This document shows positions 16,189-25,318 of a stretch of 64,000 nucleotides of DNA, one piece after another. Location: NCBI GenBank assembly GCA_937883755.1, contig CAKZYA010000002.1, positions 186,001 to 250,000 of the forward strand, written 5' to 3'. Within the stretch, counting starts at the first letter, position 1; each line of letters opens with the position of its first letter. The notes below the pieces were generated by a model, which ran no database searches, was not told the origin of the DNA, and saw nothing but the letters and a program-made list of their open reading frames with translations. The translations under genes and the position numbers were made by a program. Source of the DNA: an uncultured Flammeovirgaceae bacterium. Its GTDB lineage: Bacteria; Bacteroidota; Bacteroidia; Cytophagales; Cyclobacteriaceae.

Positions 16189-18972
16189 TTACTCGGTTCC
16201 GGTGACTTCATACATTACCTGTACCCAACCTTTGTAGGTGCGGGGAACTGATTGTAGCTCGAGAAAGCTAACATCGGCTTGGTAGTAGTATACTCCGGGC
16301 GAAACCCGCTTGCCCTCAGCAGTACGACCATCCCAGAACCTCCGAAGGTTTACTTCTCGGGAAGGTGTAGCTTCACTATCGTAAGCATGCACTTCTTTTC
16401 CCCAGCGATTGAATATCCGCAGTTGCACTCGCTGCACGAAACGAGGACAAAACGGCTCATTAAGTGTCTCAAAGTTTTCATTGACTCCATCATTGTTGGG
16501 AGTAAAAATGTTGGGAAGAGCGAAGAAGGGACAATTATCTTGGCAGATGGGCTCTGACCAATCACTTTCGTTACCCGACTGATCTACTACCCGCAATCGG
16601 TAGCATCCAGCAGGCATAGGGAGTGGTCCATCTACGTAGAAAGAATCTATTACCTGCGAAGCAATGAGTTGATACTCCTCCAGTCTTAACGTATCAGTAG
16701 AAGCAAAGTAGACATTTACTCCAGCTACATCCGAAGCGCAATCTTCCCGTTGAATTTGCCAGGCGATGGTGTTACTCCATCCTGCGTAATCACAGGGTTT
16801 CCCGGCTAACTGAGATTCACAGTCTTCCCCGCCTACCAAAGCTATAGAAGCCACTGGGCAAGGTGGAATAGTATCGAAAGGTGATACACAGATACGCTGA
16901 GATCGATTCAGTAACGGAGCCTCAATCGGTAATGAAGCATCGTACCTTCCTTGAGTTAATACTTGATAACAATAGGTAATCTTCTCACCATCCGTAGCAT
17001 CTACTTGAGTGTCGGTATACGAAAAACCCTCGGATGTGACTAGCACACTATCTAGTAATACTAGCGTTTCGTCATCGGAAGCAGCCCGAAAAATATAATG
17101 ATAAGGATAATCAGTACTTTGATTATTCCAGGGCACATTAGCTTGCCAGTTCACCTCAATTTGAGCGGGCTGAGCCGCAGCTGCTAAACGTACCGAGGAA
17201 GTCACTGCCGAAGTATCTATTACGTTCCCATTGGCATCGAAGCCCACCACTTGGTAAAAATATATTTCTGACTCTGTATCCAATCCTTCATCTTCGTAGA
17301 TAGTAGCGGTCAGCTCGGCTATCATTTCTAAAGGAGAAGCCCCTTCCGTTCCGCGTAACAGCACATACGAATAAGGAGCAGGAAATAAATCGGCAGCTTC
17401 GCCCAAGGGTTCTGTCCAACGTACAATGATTCGGCCATCGGTTGATCCGGTAGCATCCACATCCACATGAGTGATAAAAGGGGCTTGAGACGGTGTAGTC
17501 ACACAAGCCTCCTCCGAAGCTACGCTTACACTTCCATCAGGAAAGGTAGCTACCATTCGGTAACAGTAAGTTACTCCTGGTAGTAAATCATCTAAACGGC
17601 CGTCTTGCACACTGACTAAATCCGGATCTAATGTTTTTACGAGAGTATATCCTGCCTCATCGGGCAACCCAGTTTGGCAAATATCACTGGCAAGTGGATA
17701 CGAACCAATTCGGCGGTACACTTGTACCGACTCAGCCTGATTGGCGCAGAAGTACTGATCCCAACGTAGTAAAACTTCGTCGCCTCGTAGGTTAGCTTGT
17801 AAATTTTCTATGGGAGGGGCAACCACCGTAATATTCCACTGATCATAAGTAACTAGAGGCGGAGGTACCGAAGGCACATCACTTACTTTTATATTAACCT
17901 GATACGAACGCAGACGTACATCAGCGCATTGAGGTGTCCACTCAAATGTAGCTTCAGCTGGAGTAGCCAGCTCCGTCTGGCTGGGAGAAAGCGTAGCGGG
18001 TTGCGGTAAATTAAAGGGTTCGCCAAAGCCTTCAAAGACCAATTGGTTACCATCCCGGTCGCGGGCACTCACCGATAGATTGATTGGTTCCCCGGCAATT
18101 ACGCATAGGTCTTGAGGCACTTGTACCTCTGGCGGAAAGTTGATTCCATCCTCCACAATGATCTGCATATCGCGAGTGACGTAGCCTAAACGAAACCATT
18201 CTCCTTCTATTTTCCGCCACTCTTCTACAATAAAAGCTACATTATATTCGCCCAGGTTGGCTGGTGCATTCCAGGTAAGCAGTCCAGTAAAAGGATCAAG
18301 GTCAAGAAAAACCGGCGTGCTACCATCTTGCCGTACTGGTCGGGGATTAATTCCCCGCTCCCGGTCGTATACATCAGGGAAAGTATAGTCAAATACTTCT
18401 ATATCCCGATCTTGTTTTGGGATGACCAGACGGTACGAAAGACTGTCACCATCAGGATCGTAGGCACTTGGATTATGCGTAAAAGTGCGACCAATTACCG
18501 CCCCATCCACGGGCACACTACTCAAAATAGGGGTGCTATTGCAAAATAGCGGATCAATCACAATTTCAGTTTCAATGTAGAATGGTGTATCCCTAGAATT
18601 TGTCATATTTAATATCCCTTCATTTCGATTCTGCTCACGATAGCTCACCACATAAGTACCCCCTGCTGGAAAAGTGTATTCAAAAGTGTAGGTACTGATA
18701 CGTACTTCTTCTTCGCCTACCGCAATAATCCTACGGTCAAAAACTTCTTCGGGTACGGGAATCGGATCGCCAAACCCAAAATAGAGTTCCCCATCGCCTA
18801 GTAGTATTCCCGATTCAGTATCTTCGTATCCGGTAAGGGTGAAGCGGTAGGTAAATTCTTGACAAGAAAGTAGTGAAGCAGTTATTTCTCCAGCTCGGAT
18901 ATGAGTAGCTAACAAAGATGGAGCGTAAAGAAGAAAGAAAGAGGTAAGCGAAAAAATGGTTAGAATACGCAT
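16189..18972 (-). CDS. Large secreted protein with CHU_C (type B) T9SS sorting domain
   Basis: About 927 residues from the ATG at 18970-18972; an upstream in-frame GTG at 19002 is less likely because the signal peptide (MRILTIFSLTSFFLLYAPSL) starts at the ATG. The N-terminal 350 residues hold Ig-like/cadherin-like domains (DPDGDSLSYRLVIP, RDRDGNQLVFEGFG). The middle has several fibronectin type III-like units (NLQANLRGDEVLLRWDQY). The last 90 residues are the gliding-associated C-terminal domain: LPNIFTPNNDGVNENFE, IFNRWGKEVHAYDS, FWDGRTAEGKRVSPGVYYY. That tail targets proteins to the type IX secretion system. Probably a surface adhesin or a structural protein; no catalytic domain seen. Confidence 0.88.
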   Translation of the reverse strand: MRILTIFSLTSFFLLYAPSLLATHIRAGEITASLLSCQEFTYRFTLTGYEDTESGILLGDGELYFGFGDPIPVPEEVFDRRIIAVGEEEVRISTYTFEYTFPAGGTYVVSYREQNRNEGILNMTNSRDTPFYIETEIVIDPLFCNSTPILSSVPVDGAVIGRTFTHNPSAYDPDGDSLSYRLVIPKQDRDIEVFDYTFPDVYDRERGINPRPVRQDGSTPVFLDLDPFTGLLTWNAPANLGEYNVAFIVEEWRKIEGEWFRLGYVTRDMQIIVEDGINFPPEVQVPQDLCVIAGEPINLSVSARDRDGNQLVFEGFGEPFNLPQPATLSPSQTELATPAEATFEWTPQCADVRLRSYQVNIKVSDVPSVPPPLVTYDQWNITVVAPPIENLQANLRGDEVLLRWDQYFCANQAESVQVYRRIGSYPLASDICQTGLPDEAGYTLVKTLDPDLVSVQDGRLDDLLPGVTYCYRMVATFPDGSVSVASEEACVTTPSQAPFITHVDVDATGSTDGRIIVRWTEPLGEAADLFPAPYSYVLLRGTEGASPLEMIAELTATIYEDEGLDTESEIYFYQVVGFDANGNVIDTSAVTSSVRLAAAAQPAQIEVNWQANVPWNNQSTDYPYHYIFRAASDDETLVLLDSVLVTSEGFSYTDTQVDATDGEKITYCYQVLTQGRYDASLPIEAPLLNRSQRICVSPFDTIPPCPVASIALVGGEDCESQLAGKPCDYAGWSNTIAWQIQREDCASDVAGVNVYFASTDTLRLEEYQLIASQVIDSFYVDGPLPMPAGCYRLRVVDQSGNESDWSEPICQDNCPFFALPNIFTPNNDGVNENFETLNEPFCPRFVQRVQLRIFNRWGKEVHAYDSEATPSREVNLRRFWDGRTAEGKRVSPGVYYYQADVSFLELQSVPRTYKGWVQVMYEVTGTE

Positions 18973-19093
18973 ACTAGAGAAAAGATAAAAAAACGATACC
19001 ACACTGGGCTTCCCCCACAGCTTGAAAACGAAAAATTACTAAGCACTAGTATGCTATGAAAAGATGTATTTTTCCCAACCAGTGGGAGTCAAA

Positions 19094-19480
19094 TTACCGC
19101 TTTACAAAACGTAGCACTTTTTGCAGATCGCCCTGCTGAAGCGTGAGGAAGTAAATACCGGGCTGACATTCGGGGATACTATAACTATTTTCACCTAGCG
19201 AGACTGTACGACGGTCTATTTCCAAACCAATAATATTATGGAGAGTAGCCGTAGCCCCTTGCCAGATGTCCTCAGCAATTTTTAGAGTGAATTCACCCTC
19301 GTTAGGATTGGGAAACAGCTGCACCTTAGGTTTGTCTGGCTCTTCTTGACTATTCAATCCTGACTCATTGTAGATTGAAGCAGTCCGGGTGATTGTTTCT
19401 TCTCCGTATATATAATTAGCTTTCACCCCCATTGGCAAAAGAATCATTGCTATAAATATACCTAAGTAAAATTTCCTCAT
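19094..19480 (-). CDS. Small secreted protein, mostly a type A T9SS sorting domain
   Basis: 128 residues. Signal peptide about 1-22 (MRKFYLGIFIAMILLPMGVKA). After a short linker the whole C-terminal 75 residues are a type A sorting domain: VQLFPNPNEGEFTLKI, ATLHNIIGLEI, CQPGIYFLTLQQG, KVLRFVKR. There is hardly any passenger (about 30 residues), so it may be a secreted peptide, a remnant of a larger cargo protein, or an exchange-prone tail. It precedes the large CHU_C protein on the same strand with a gap of about 120 bp. Confidence 0.82.
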   Translation of the reverse strand: MRKFYLGIFIAMILLPMGVKANYIYGEETITRTASIYNESGLNSQEEPDKPKVQLFPNPNEGEFTLKIAEDIWQGATATLHNIIGLEIDRRTVSLGENSYSIPECQPGIYFLTLQQGDLQKVLRFVKR

Positions 19481-19535
19481 AGCTGTTTTCGTAGATCGCC
19501 CTCTAAATTTTCCCTGCTTTCTGTATATTAGACCC

Positions 19536-19543
19536 CAAAAGTA
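19536..19543 (-). promoter_or_regulatory. Possible -7 element for the small T9SS protein
   Basis: Minus strand TACTTTTG matches TAnnTTTG exactly, 56 bp upstream of the ATG at 19480. No clear TTTG is present at the -33 distance, so support is moderate. Confidence 0.35.
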
Positions 19544-19609
19544 ACCAGAAGGTTGAAACGCATTTGTTAAAATTTTATAAAATTTCTATCACAACTCACC
19601 TTATCTATC

Positions 19610-22069
19610 ATGCATAAGCTTTTGCTACTGGGCTTAGCCCTCCTATTTTCTACTATTCCGACGTTTGCCCAAGATTCTATTTCCGAAAAGACTAAGGAGA
19701 TGGAAAAGTACGATGGTTACTTTCCTTTCCACTGGGATGCTGATGAAGGAAAAATCTACCTGGAGGTGAATAAGCTAGATACCGAATTTTTGTGCTACAC
19801 CACCTTAGCTGCCGGAGCCGGCTCTAACGATATTGGCCTAGACCGGGGTCGATTAGGCAGCCCCAAAGTAGTTGAGTTTCGAAGGGTTGGTAACAAAGTA
19901 CTACTGGTAGAACCGAACCAATACTATCGGGCGGTATCGGAAGATGAAAATGAGCAGCGAGCCGTAGCTGAGTCTTTTGCTGAATCAGTGATTTACGGGT
20001 TTAAGGTGTCAGCTGAGGAAGATGGCAAAGTGCTGATTGACCTGACCGAATTTGCCTTAAGTGATATTTACGGCATTAGTGGTATGATTAAGCGTACCAA
20101 GCAAGGCACTTTTAAAGTGAATAATTCACGTAGTGCAGTGTATCTTCCCCGTACTAAAAATTTCCCGAAAAACACTGAGATTGAAACTACCCTTACTTTT
20201 ACTGGACAAGATGCCGGGGCTTACCTTCGCTCAATATCACCTGATAATCAGGCGGTAACGGTTCGTCAACATCATTCTTTTGTTGAGTTGCCAGATGATA
20301 ATTATGAACCCCGTGCCTTTGATCCCCGCTCGGGATACGGCTCTGTACAGTTTATGGACTATGCCACTCCAGTGGATCAACCCATTATGCAACGACTGAT
20401 TCGTCGGCACCGTTTGCAAAAACGTGACCCTTCCGCCGAGGTAAGCGAAGCAATTGAACCCATTGTGTACTATATGGACCCAGGCGCCCCAGAACCGATC
20501 CGCTCGGCACTGATGGATGGTATGCGTTGGTGGAACCAGGCCTATGAAGCCGCGGGTTACCGCGATGCCTTTCAGGTGAAGCTTTTACCTGAAGATGCTG
20601 ACCCGATGGATATTCGCTACAATTTGGTACAGTGGGTGCATCGTTCTACTCGGGGCTGGTCCTACGGAGGTAGCATTTATGATCCGCGCACCGGGGAAAT
20701 CATTAAGGGAAAAGTAACATTGGGCTCGCTACGAGTTCGTCAAGACTTTTTGATTGCCTCTGGCCTAGTGGCAGAATACGAAGAAGGAAAATCTGTATCT
20801 AAGGAAATGATGGAAATGTCTTTGCAACGCCTTCGGCAACTGGCGGCTCACGAAGTAGGACATACGCTGGGTTTGGTTCACAACTATACCTCTTCAGTCA
20901 ACGGTCGGGCTTCGGTAATGGATTATCCGCACCCCAAGGTAGATATTAAGGACGGCAAGCTAGATTTGTCGGATGCTTACGACGATGGTATTGGCGAATG
21001 GGATAAAGTAGCTATTACCTACGGCTACCAGGATTTTCCCGAAGGCACTGACGAAAAAGAAGCCCTGAACGAAATACTGCAACAATCCATTGACGACGGG
21101 CTACTGTTCATTTCTGACCGGGATGCTCGAGCGGTGAGCGGTGCCCACCCTCACGCCCACCTCTGGGATAATGGTACCAATGCGGTGAAGGAACTAAGAC
21201 ATGTAATGGAAGTTCGTGAGATTGCCCTGAATAATCTATCCGAGAAGAAAATTCCGTTTGGGCAACCTGTTGCTACCCTAGAAGAAGTACTAGTGCCGAT
21301 GTATCTGTTCCACCGCTATCAAATAGAGGCTGCTGCTAAATTGGTAGGTGGGTTAGACTATACCTATGCCGTACGAGGTGATGGGCAAAAGCCACTAGCA
21401 GTAGTGGATGGACGAAAGCAACAGGAGGCTATTGATGCTTTGCTGGAAACTATGTCGCCTGAATCCCTGAAAATCCCTGAGAGTGTACTCAGTCTACTCC
21501 CACCCTACCCCTTAGGCTTTTACGAAAATGAACGAGAAATATTCAAGTCCCGTACTGGCATTACTTTTGACCCAATCGCCGCTGCTGAATCTGCCACGGA
21601 TTTTACGCTAAGCTTGTTACTAAACCACGAGCGAGCCACCCGCATGATTGATTACGCCTCCCGCGAAAGTAGTGTTCCTGGTTTTACTGATCTCACTAAT
21701 GAATTGGTGCAGAAAACGTTTAATGTTACTTCTCAGGGTCAGGGTTATGAGGGAGAGTTGCAACGACTCGTGCAACGACTATTATTAACTCACCTTATTC
21801 AATTAGCTAGTAACGCGAATGCTTCCGGACAAGCACGAGCAGTAGCTACTCTTCGGATTGAAGATATTGCTCGGCTCTTAGCAAAGGAAAGTGGTAGCAC
21901 CTCCGAAATGGCGCACCAAGCATTTCTTTTACGCGAGATCAATATGTTTGAAAAAAACCCAGAAGATATTTCCTTACCCAGTCCCCTCAGCCCACCCGAT
22001 GGTTCACCGATTGGGCAAAGTGGCCTAGATCATCTTGAACCTTGGTGTGCTTCTCAAGCAGATAATTAG
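19610..22069 (+). CDS. Secreted zinc-dependent metalloprotease (metzincin-like, DUF5117/DUF4953 type)
   Basis: 819 residues. Signal peptide MHKLLLLGLALLFSTIPTFAQ. Residues 25-280 are the beta-rich N-terminal region typical of these proteins (KYDGYFPFHWDADEGKIYLE, RRVGNKVLLVEPN). The catalytic motif is HEVGHTLGLVHNY, i.e. H414, E415, H418 and H424 in the extended HExxHxxGxxH form, with SVMDYPHP after it as a Met-turn-like segment. The C-terminal 350 residues are helical. The family is abundant in Bacteroidota but its natural substrates are poorly known. No sorting tail, so periplasmic or released by another route. Single gene, not in an operon. Confidence 0.88.
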   Translation: MHKLLLLGLALLFSTIPTFAQDSISEKTKEMEKYDGYFPFHWDADEGKIYLEVNKLDTEFLCYTTLAAGAGSNDIGLDRGRLGSPKVVEFRRVGNKVLLVEPNQYYRAVSEDENEQRAVAESFAESVIYGFKVSAEEDGKVLIDLTEFALSDIYGISGMIKRTKQGTFKVNNSRSAVYLPRTKNFPKNTEIETTLTFTGQDAGAYLRSISPDNQAVTVRQHHSFVELPDDNYEPRAFDPRSGYGSVQFMDYATPVDQPIMQRLIRRHRLQKRDPSAEVSEAIEPIVYYMDPGAPEPIRSALMDGMRWWNQAYEAAGYRDAFQVKLLPEDADPMDIRYNLVQWVHRSTRGWSYGGSIYDPRTGEIIKGKVTLGSLRVRQDFLIASGLVAEYEEGKSVSKEMMEMSLQRLRQLAAHEVGHTLGLVHNYTSSVNGRASVMDYPHPKVDIKDGKLDLSDAYDDGIGEWDKVAITYGYQDFPEGTDEKEALNEILQQSIDDGLLFISDRDARAVSGAHPHAHLWDNGTNAVKELRHVMEVREIALNNLSEKKIPFGQPVATLEEVLVPMYLFHRYQIEAAAKLVGGLDYTYAVRGDGQKPLAVVDGRKQQEAIDALLETMSPESLKIPESVLSLLPPYPLGFYENEREIFKSRTGITFDPIAAAESATDFTLSLLLNHERATRMIDYASRESSVPGFTDLTNELVQKTFNVTSQGQGYEGELQRLVQRLLLTHLIQLASNANASGQARAVATLRIEDIARLLAKESGSTSEMAHQAFLLREINMFEKNPEDISLPSPLSPPDGSPIGQSGLDHLEPWCASQADN

Positions 22070-22271
22070 AAACTAATAATTTGGATATGCTCTTAAGGCG
22101 AGATTACTCTACTGGGTAGAAATCTTATTGGTTCCTCTACAGTGCGCTGCTATATTCGAAACCATCTCACGCGGAAGACGATTAGTAATTCGGACTTGAA
22201 AAGAATAATCAGCTGTCCTTCAGCCCCTAAATCAATAGCAGGTTTGCAAAGAAAGTTATGAAGGGAGTTAT

Positions 22272-22511
22272 TCACTCACTTTTCTCAAAGATAAAGTTTC
22301 TAAAGTCACTAGCGTTTACTTTGAATTGTTTGATCTCTCCTGCATTGTTCCGATTGAAATAAAATACAACACCATTTTGTGTAGCGTAGAAAGTATCTTC
22401 GTCAATAGGAACCAGCGGAATTTTGACAATTCCCTTTTTAGCGAAGATTCTATTCTTTTTGCTTTTAATACTAAGTTTGGCGTTTATACTTACGTTAATA
22501 AACGGCTCCCG
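22272..22511 (-). pseudogene. C-terminal remnant of a serine-hydrolase-type gene
   Basis: An 80-codon stretch just downstream of the amylase-family gene ends LVPIDEDTFYATQNGVVFYF, NRNNAGEIKQFKVNASDFRN, FIFEKSE. This has the shape of the small beta domain that closes many Bacteroidota beta-lactamase-like serine hydrolases (P-x-x-x-D-T-F, FxRNxxGEIxxFxVN). No start codon or upstream part belongs to it; the frame continues only into the antisense-shifted end of the amylase gene. I read it as the 3' end of a gene deleted by the arrival or rearrangement of its neighbour. The family match is by eye. Confidence 0.5.
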
Positions 22512-22515
22512 GTAA

Positions 22516-24396
22516 TCATTGTATTGTAAAAATATAAGTAGCCAAAGGCGGGAGATCCATTGGAATACCCACATCGCCTTCGCTAATAATCACGTCGCTG
22601 GTGTTCATGGAAATGGTGGTTTCCGTCCGGAAAATATCTTGGAGGGTATAAGTTGCTTCCTCCGACAATCCTATAGCCCGTATCGCAGTGACCGGAATTT
22701 TAAGATTGAACGAACGGGAATGGTCGGCATCAAAGTTAGTGACGATGAGCAACCGCTGATTTTCGGTGAATCGTAAAAAAGCGTATACCTGATCGTCATA
22801 TCCCTCAGTAAAACGTTGGTTATGGCGGTGCAGATCATAGAAATACCCCTTCCGAATAGCTTCCTCCTGCGCCAGATTGAGTAATCCTTGATAAAAATTT
22901 CGCAATTCTTGCTGCTCATCACTCAACTGTCCACCGTCAAACTGACCGCCATTTACCCACTTTTGGTGTTCGGGGACGCCCCAGTAATCAAAAATGGTCG
23001 TTCGCCCATCGTCACCACTAAAGCCAGATTCATCCTCTGCTGGCTCACCTACTTCTTGACCAAAGTAAACCATTACTGGTCCGGTATGCCAAAGCGTACT
23101 GACTACCATTGCGGGTTTTGCCCGGTGGGGATCGTTGCCGAAAAAACGGGAAGCGATGCGCTGCTCATCGTGGTTTTCCAGAAAGCGTAGCATGTTCCGG
23201 TTTTTATCGCGCAGAAACTGCCAAATTTCTGGTAAGTGCTGTACTGAGCCTCGCTGCTCAATCACTGCCCGCAGCGTATCGTACAATTGAACCTTATCGT
23301 AGAGGTAATCAAAACCTCCGGTATCGATGTAATTACGGTACTGATCTGGATTATAGATTTCGGCGATGAACACGATATTAGGATACACTTCTTTCACCTT
23401 CGGAATTACCCAGTGCCAGAACTCTACGGGAACCATCTCGGCCATATCACAGCGGAAACCGTCTACGCTTCGTGCTGACCAGTATAGTAGTATATCCAGC
23501 ATTTTCTGCCAGGTATCGGGAACAGGATCAAATTGTACCTGACGGCCATTTAGGTAATCTACGCCGTAGTTAAGTTTCACGGTTTCAAACCAATCGTTTA
23601 CGCTAGGTTGGGCAGTAAATTGGTCATTCCCCGTAGCCTTGGCAGGATTTTCGTCAAACGTACCATCTTTGGTAGGAAATGAATGCTCACCTAGCGATTG
23701 ATAGTCTGCTGGAACCTGAAAGGGTTCGCCCACGATGTAGTAAAAATTATTATCGGTTGAAAACGCCTGATTGGTGTCATCACTCGCTCCGAAATCTTCT
23801 ACATTTTCAGGTTTGGTATCTGACTGATAAAAGCGGGCTACGTGGTTGGGAACAAAGTCAATAATTATTTTGAGCCCATGGGCACGCGTACGCTGCACCA
23901 GCGCCTCAAACTCCGTCATACGATTGTCTACATCCTCCGCCAGATCGGGGTTTACGTCATAGTAATCCTTAATAGCATAGGGTGATCCAGCCCTACCCTT
24001 TACCACATCAGCATTGTCCAATGGAATATTGTATTCACGATAATCGTTTAGTAGCGCATGTTCAATTACCCCAGTGTACCAAATATGAGTAGCCCCTAGG
24101 TCTTTCAAACTACTAAGGGCAGCTTCGTTAATATCATTAAATTTACCTACTCCATTTTCTTCAGCAGTGCCCCATACTACGTTATTGGTTTCGGTATTAC
24201 CAAACAGGCGTGTGAACATCTGGTAGACTACTATTTTCTGATCGGACGATAAAGATTCCTCCAGCAGTAGATTAGGGTCTTCTTGAGCAATAGCCTGTAA
24301 TTCTTCAGTAGTCACAATGCGTTTAGTTTCAGTAGTTAATGGGGTACAGCGAATACACAAAAGTACAAGCCCTAAAGAAAGTATGCGTCGGTTCAT
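22516..24396 (-). CDS. Alpha-amylase family glycoside hydrolase (GH13)
   Basis: 626 residues with all GH13 landmarks: region I DFVPNH (180-185), region II GFRCDMAEM (R315, nucleophile D317), region III FIAEIY (acid/base E346), region IV ENHDEQ (H409, D410). A beta-sandwich C-terminal domain ends at TYIFTIQ. The N-terminus (MNRRILSLGLVLLCIRCTPL) is a signal peptide; Cys17 could be lipidated but the -1 Arg makes a poor lipobox. It cleaves or rearranges alpha-glucans in the periplasm or at the outer membrane. No SusCD pair is adjacent, so this is not a classical starch locus. Confidence 0.9.
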   Translation of the reverse strand: MNRRILSLGLVLLCIRCTPLTTETKRIVTTEELQAIAQEDPNLLLEESLSSDQKIVVYQMFTRLFGNTETNNVVWGTAEENGVGKFNDINEAALSSLKDLGATHIWYTGVIEHALLNDYREYNIPLDNADVVKGRAGSPYAIKDYYDVNPDLAEDVDNRMTEFEALVQRTRAHGLKIIIDFVPNHVARFYQSDTKPENVEDFGASDDTNQAFSTDNNFYYIVGEPFQVPADYQSLGEHSFPTKDGTFDENPAKATGNDQFTAQPSVNDWFETVKLNYGVDYLNGRQVQFDPVPDTWQKMLDILLYWSARSVDGFRCDMAEMVPVEFWHWVIPKVKEVYPNIVFIAEIYNPDQYRNYIDTGGFDYLYDKVQLYDTLRAVIEQRGSVQHLPEIWQFLRDKNRNMLRFLENHDEQRIASRFFGNDPHRAKPAMVVSTLWHTGPVMVYFGQEVGEPAEDESGFSGDDGRTTIFDYWGVPEHQKWVNGGQFDGGQLSDEQQELRNFYQGLLNLAQEEAIRKGYFYDLHRHNQRFTEGYDDQVYAFLRFTENQRLLIVTNFDADHSRSFNLKIPVTAIRAIGLSEEATYTLQDIFRTETTISMNTSDVIISEGDVGIPMDLPPLATYIFTIQ

Positions 24397-24443
24397 AGAC
24401 TTTTTTGTGTGGTGAAGAATAAGTCAACTGATAATAAAATGAG

Positions 24444-24474
24444 TTGATCGTTGTTAAGTAGTATAATAGCTTTG
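24444..24474 (+). promoter_or_regulatory. Bacteroidota-type promoter for the outer-membrane protein gene
   Basis: TTG (24444-24446), 20-nt spacer, TAGCTTTG (24467-24474), an exact TAnnTTTG. The ATG at 24509 is about 34 bp beyond the -7 element. Confidence 0.6.
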
Positions 24475-24508
24475 TATCTTTCTAAACCTTACGCCAAACT
24501 TACTCGGT

Positions 24509-25318
24509 ATGCGCAGATTATCTGCTTTCGTTCTCATTTTTTTATTATGCTCTTTGAGCTTGGCAAGCTACGCTCAGGACTGGAGCTTTGCGCTAGGCCC
24601 GGGAGTTACTCAGTATTTGGGAGATGTAAATCAGCAGCGTTTGGGCGGCAATCGTTGGGCGATTAACGCTGAAGGCTGGTACCGATTGACCGATAACATT
24701 CAAATTAAATCAGGAGTAAGTCTATACCAACTCTACGCCGAGGATGCCAATGCTGAACGGTTGCGTAGTTTCCGCTCAAACAATTTTGAGTTTTACTCTA
24801 CCGCCATGTATTCCTTTAAGCGAGGCTTTTTTACGCCATTTGCCTACGCGGGCTTAGGGGCAACTACCTCTAACCCTCAGGGTGACAGCCGTTTGGGCTA
24901 CTTTAACCTGAAAGAAGTAGAGCCCGAGGCTGAAAATGTGCCTGGCCTAATTGGCATGATTCCCTTTGGGGTAGGTTTAGACTACGAGATTACTCCAGTG
25001 CTTTCATTGGTAGTAGATCTAGCTTTACGCTATGCGCTTAGTGACCGACTGGATGCTATGCGTCGCGAAATTATTGTAGTAGATGAACTCAGCCCGCTGG
25101 CTCGCGAGTACTATGCTGCTCTATCGGAAGAGCAAGCCCGAGCAATCAACGAAGAGCCATCGTTGCGGGGTGGTAGCTCAGCTGATAATGACCTCTACGG
25201 GATGCTTACGATAAAAGTGCGCTTTACCCCTACCTCATCCCTCTTCGGCTGCGTAGATCCGTACAAATATTCCCGACCCGACCGCCGCCGCAAACAAAAG
25301 AACTACAAACCACTCTAA
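24509..25318 (+). CDS. Outer-membrane beta-barrel protein
   Basis: 269 residues. Signal peptide about 1-22 (MRRLSAFVLIFLLCSLSLASYAQ). The mature part begins FALGPGVTQYLGDVNQQRLG, a common opening of Bacteroidota barrels of the DUF6089/OmpA-barrel type, and alternates hydrophobic and polar residues in about eight strands (YSTAMYSFKRGFFTPFAYAG, VGLDYEITPVLSLVVDLALR, LYGMLTIKVRFTP). The C-terminus is basic (RPDRRRKQKNYKPL) with no OmpA peptidoglycan domain. Function unknown; small barrels of this kind often serve as structural or T9SS-associated proteins. Its end overlaps the convergent sensor gene by 4 bp. Confidence 0.8.
   Translation: MRRLSAFVLIFLLCSLSLASYAQDWSFALGPGVTQYLGDVNQQRLGGNRWAINAEGWYRLTDNIQIKSGVSLYQLYAEDANAERLRSFRSNNFEFYSTAMYSFKRGFFTPFAYAGLGATTSNPQGDSRLGYFNLKEVEPEAENVPGLIGMIPFGVGLDYEITPVLSLVVDLALRYALSDRLDAMRREIIVVDELSPLAREYYAALSEEQARAINEEPSLRGGSSADNDLYGMLTIKVRFTPTSSLFGCVDPYKYSRPDRRRKQKNYKPL

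Noticed and set aside
22516-24396. Starch utilisation locus
   Set aside because: The amylase-family gene has no SusC/SusD pair or SusR-type regulator around it.
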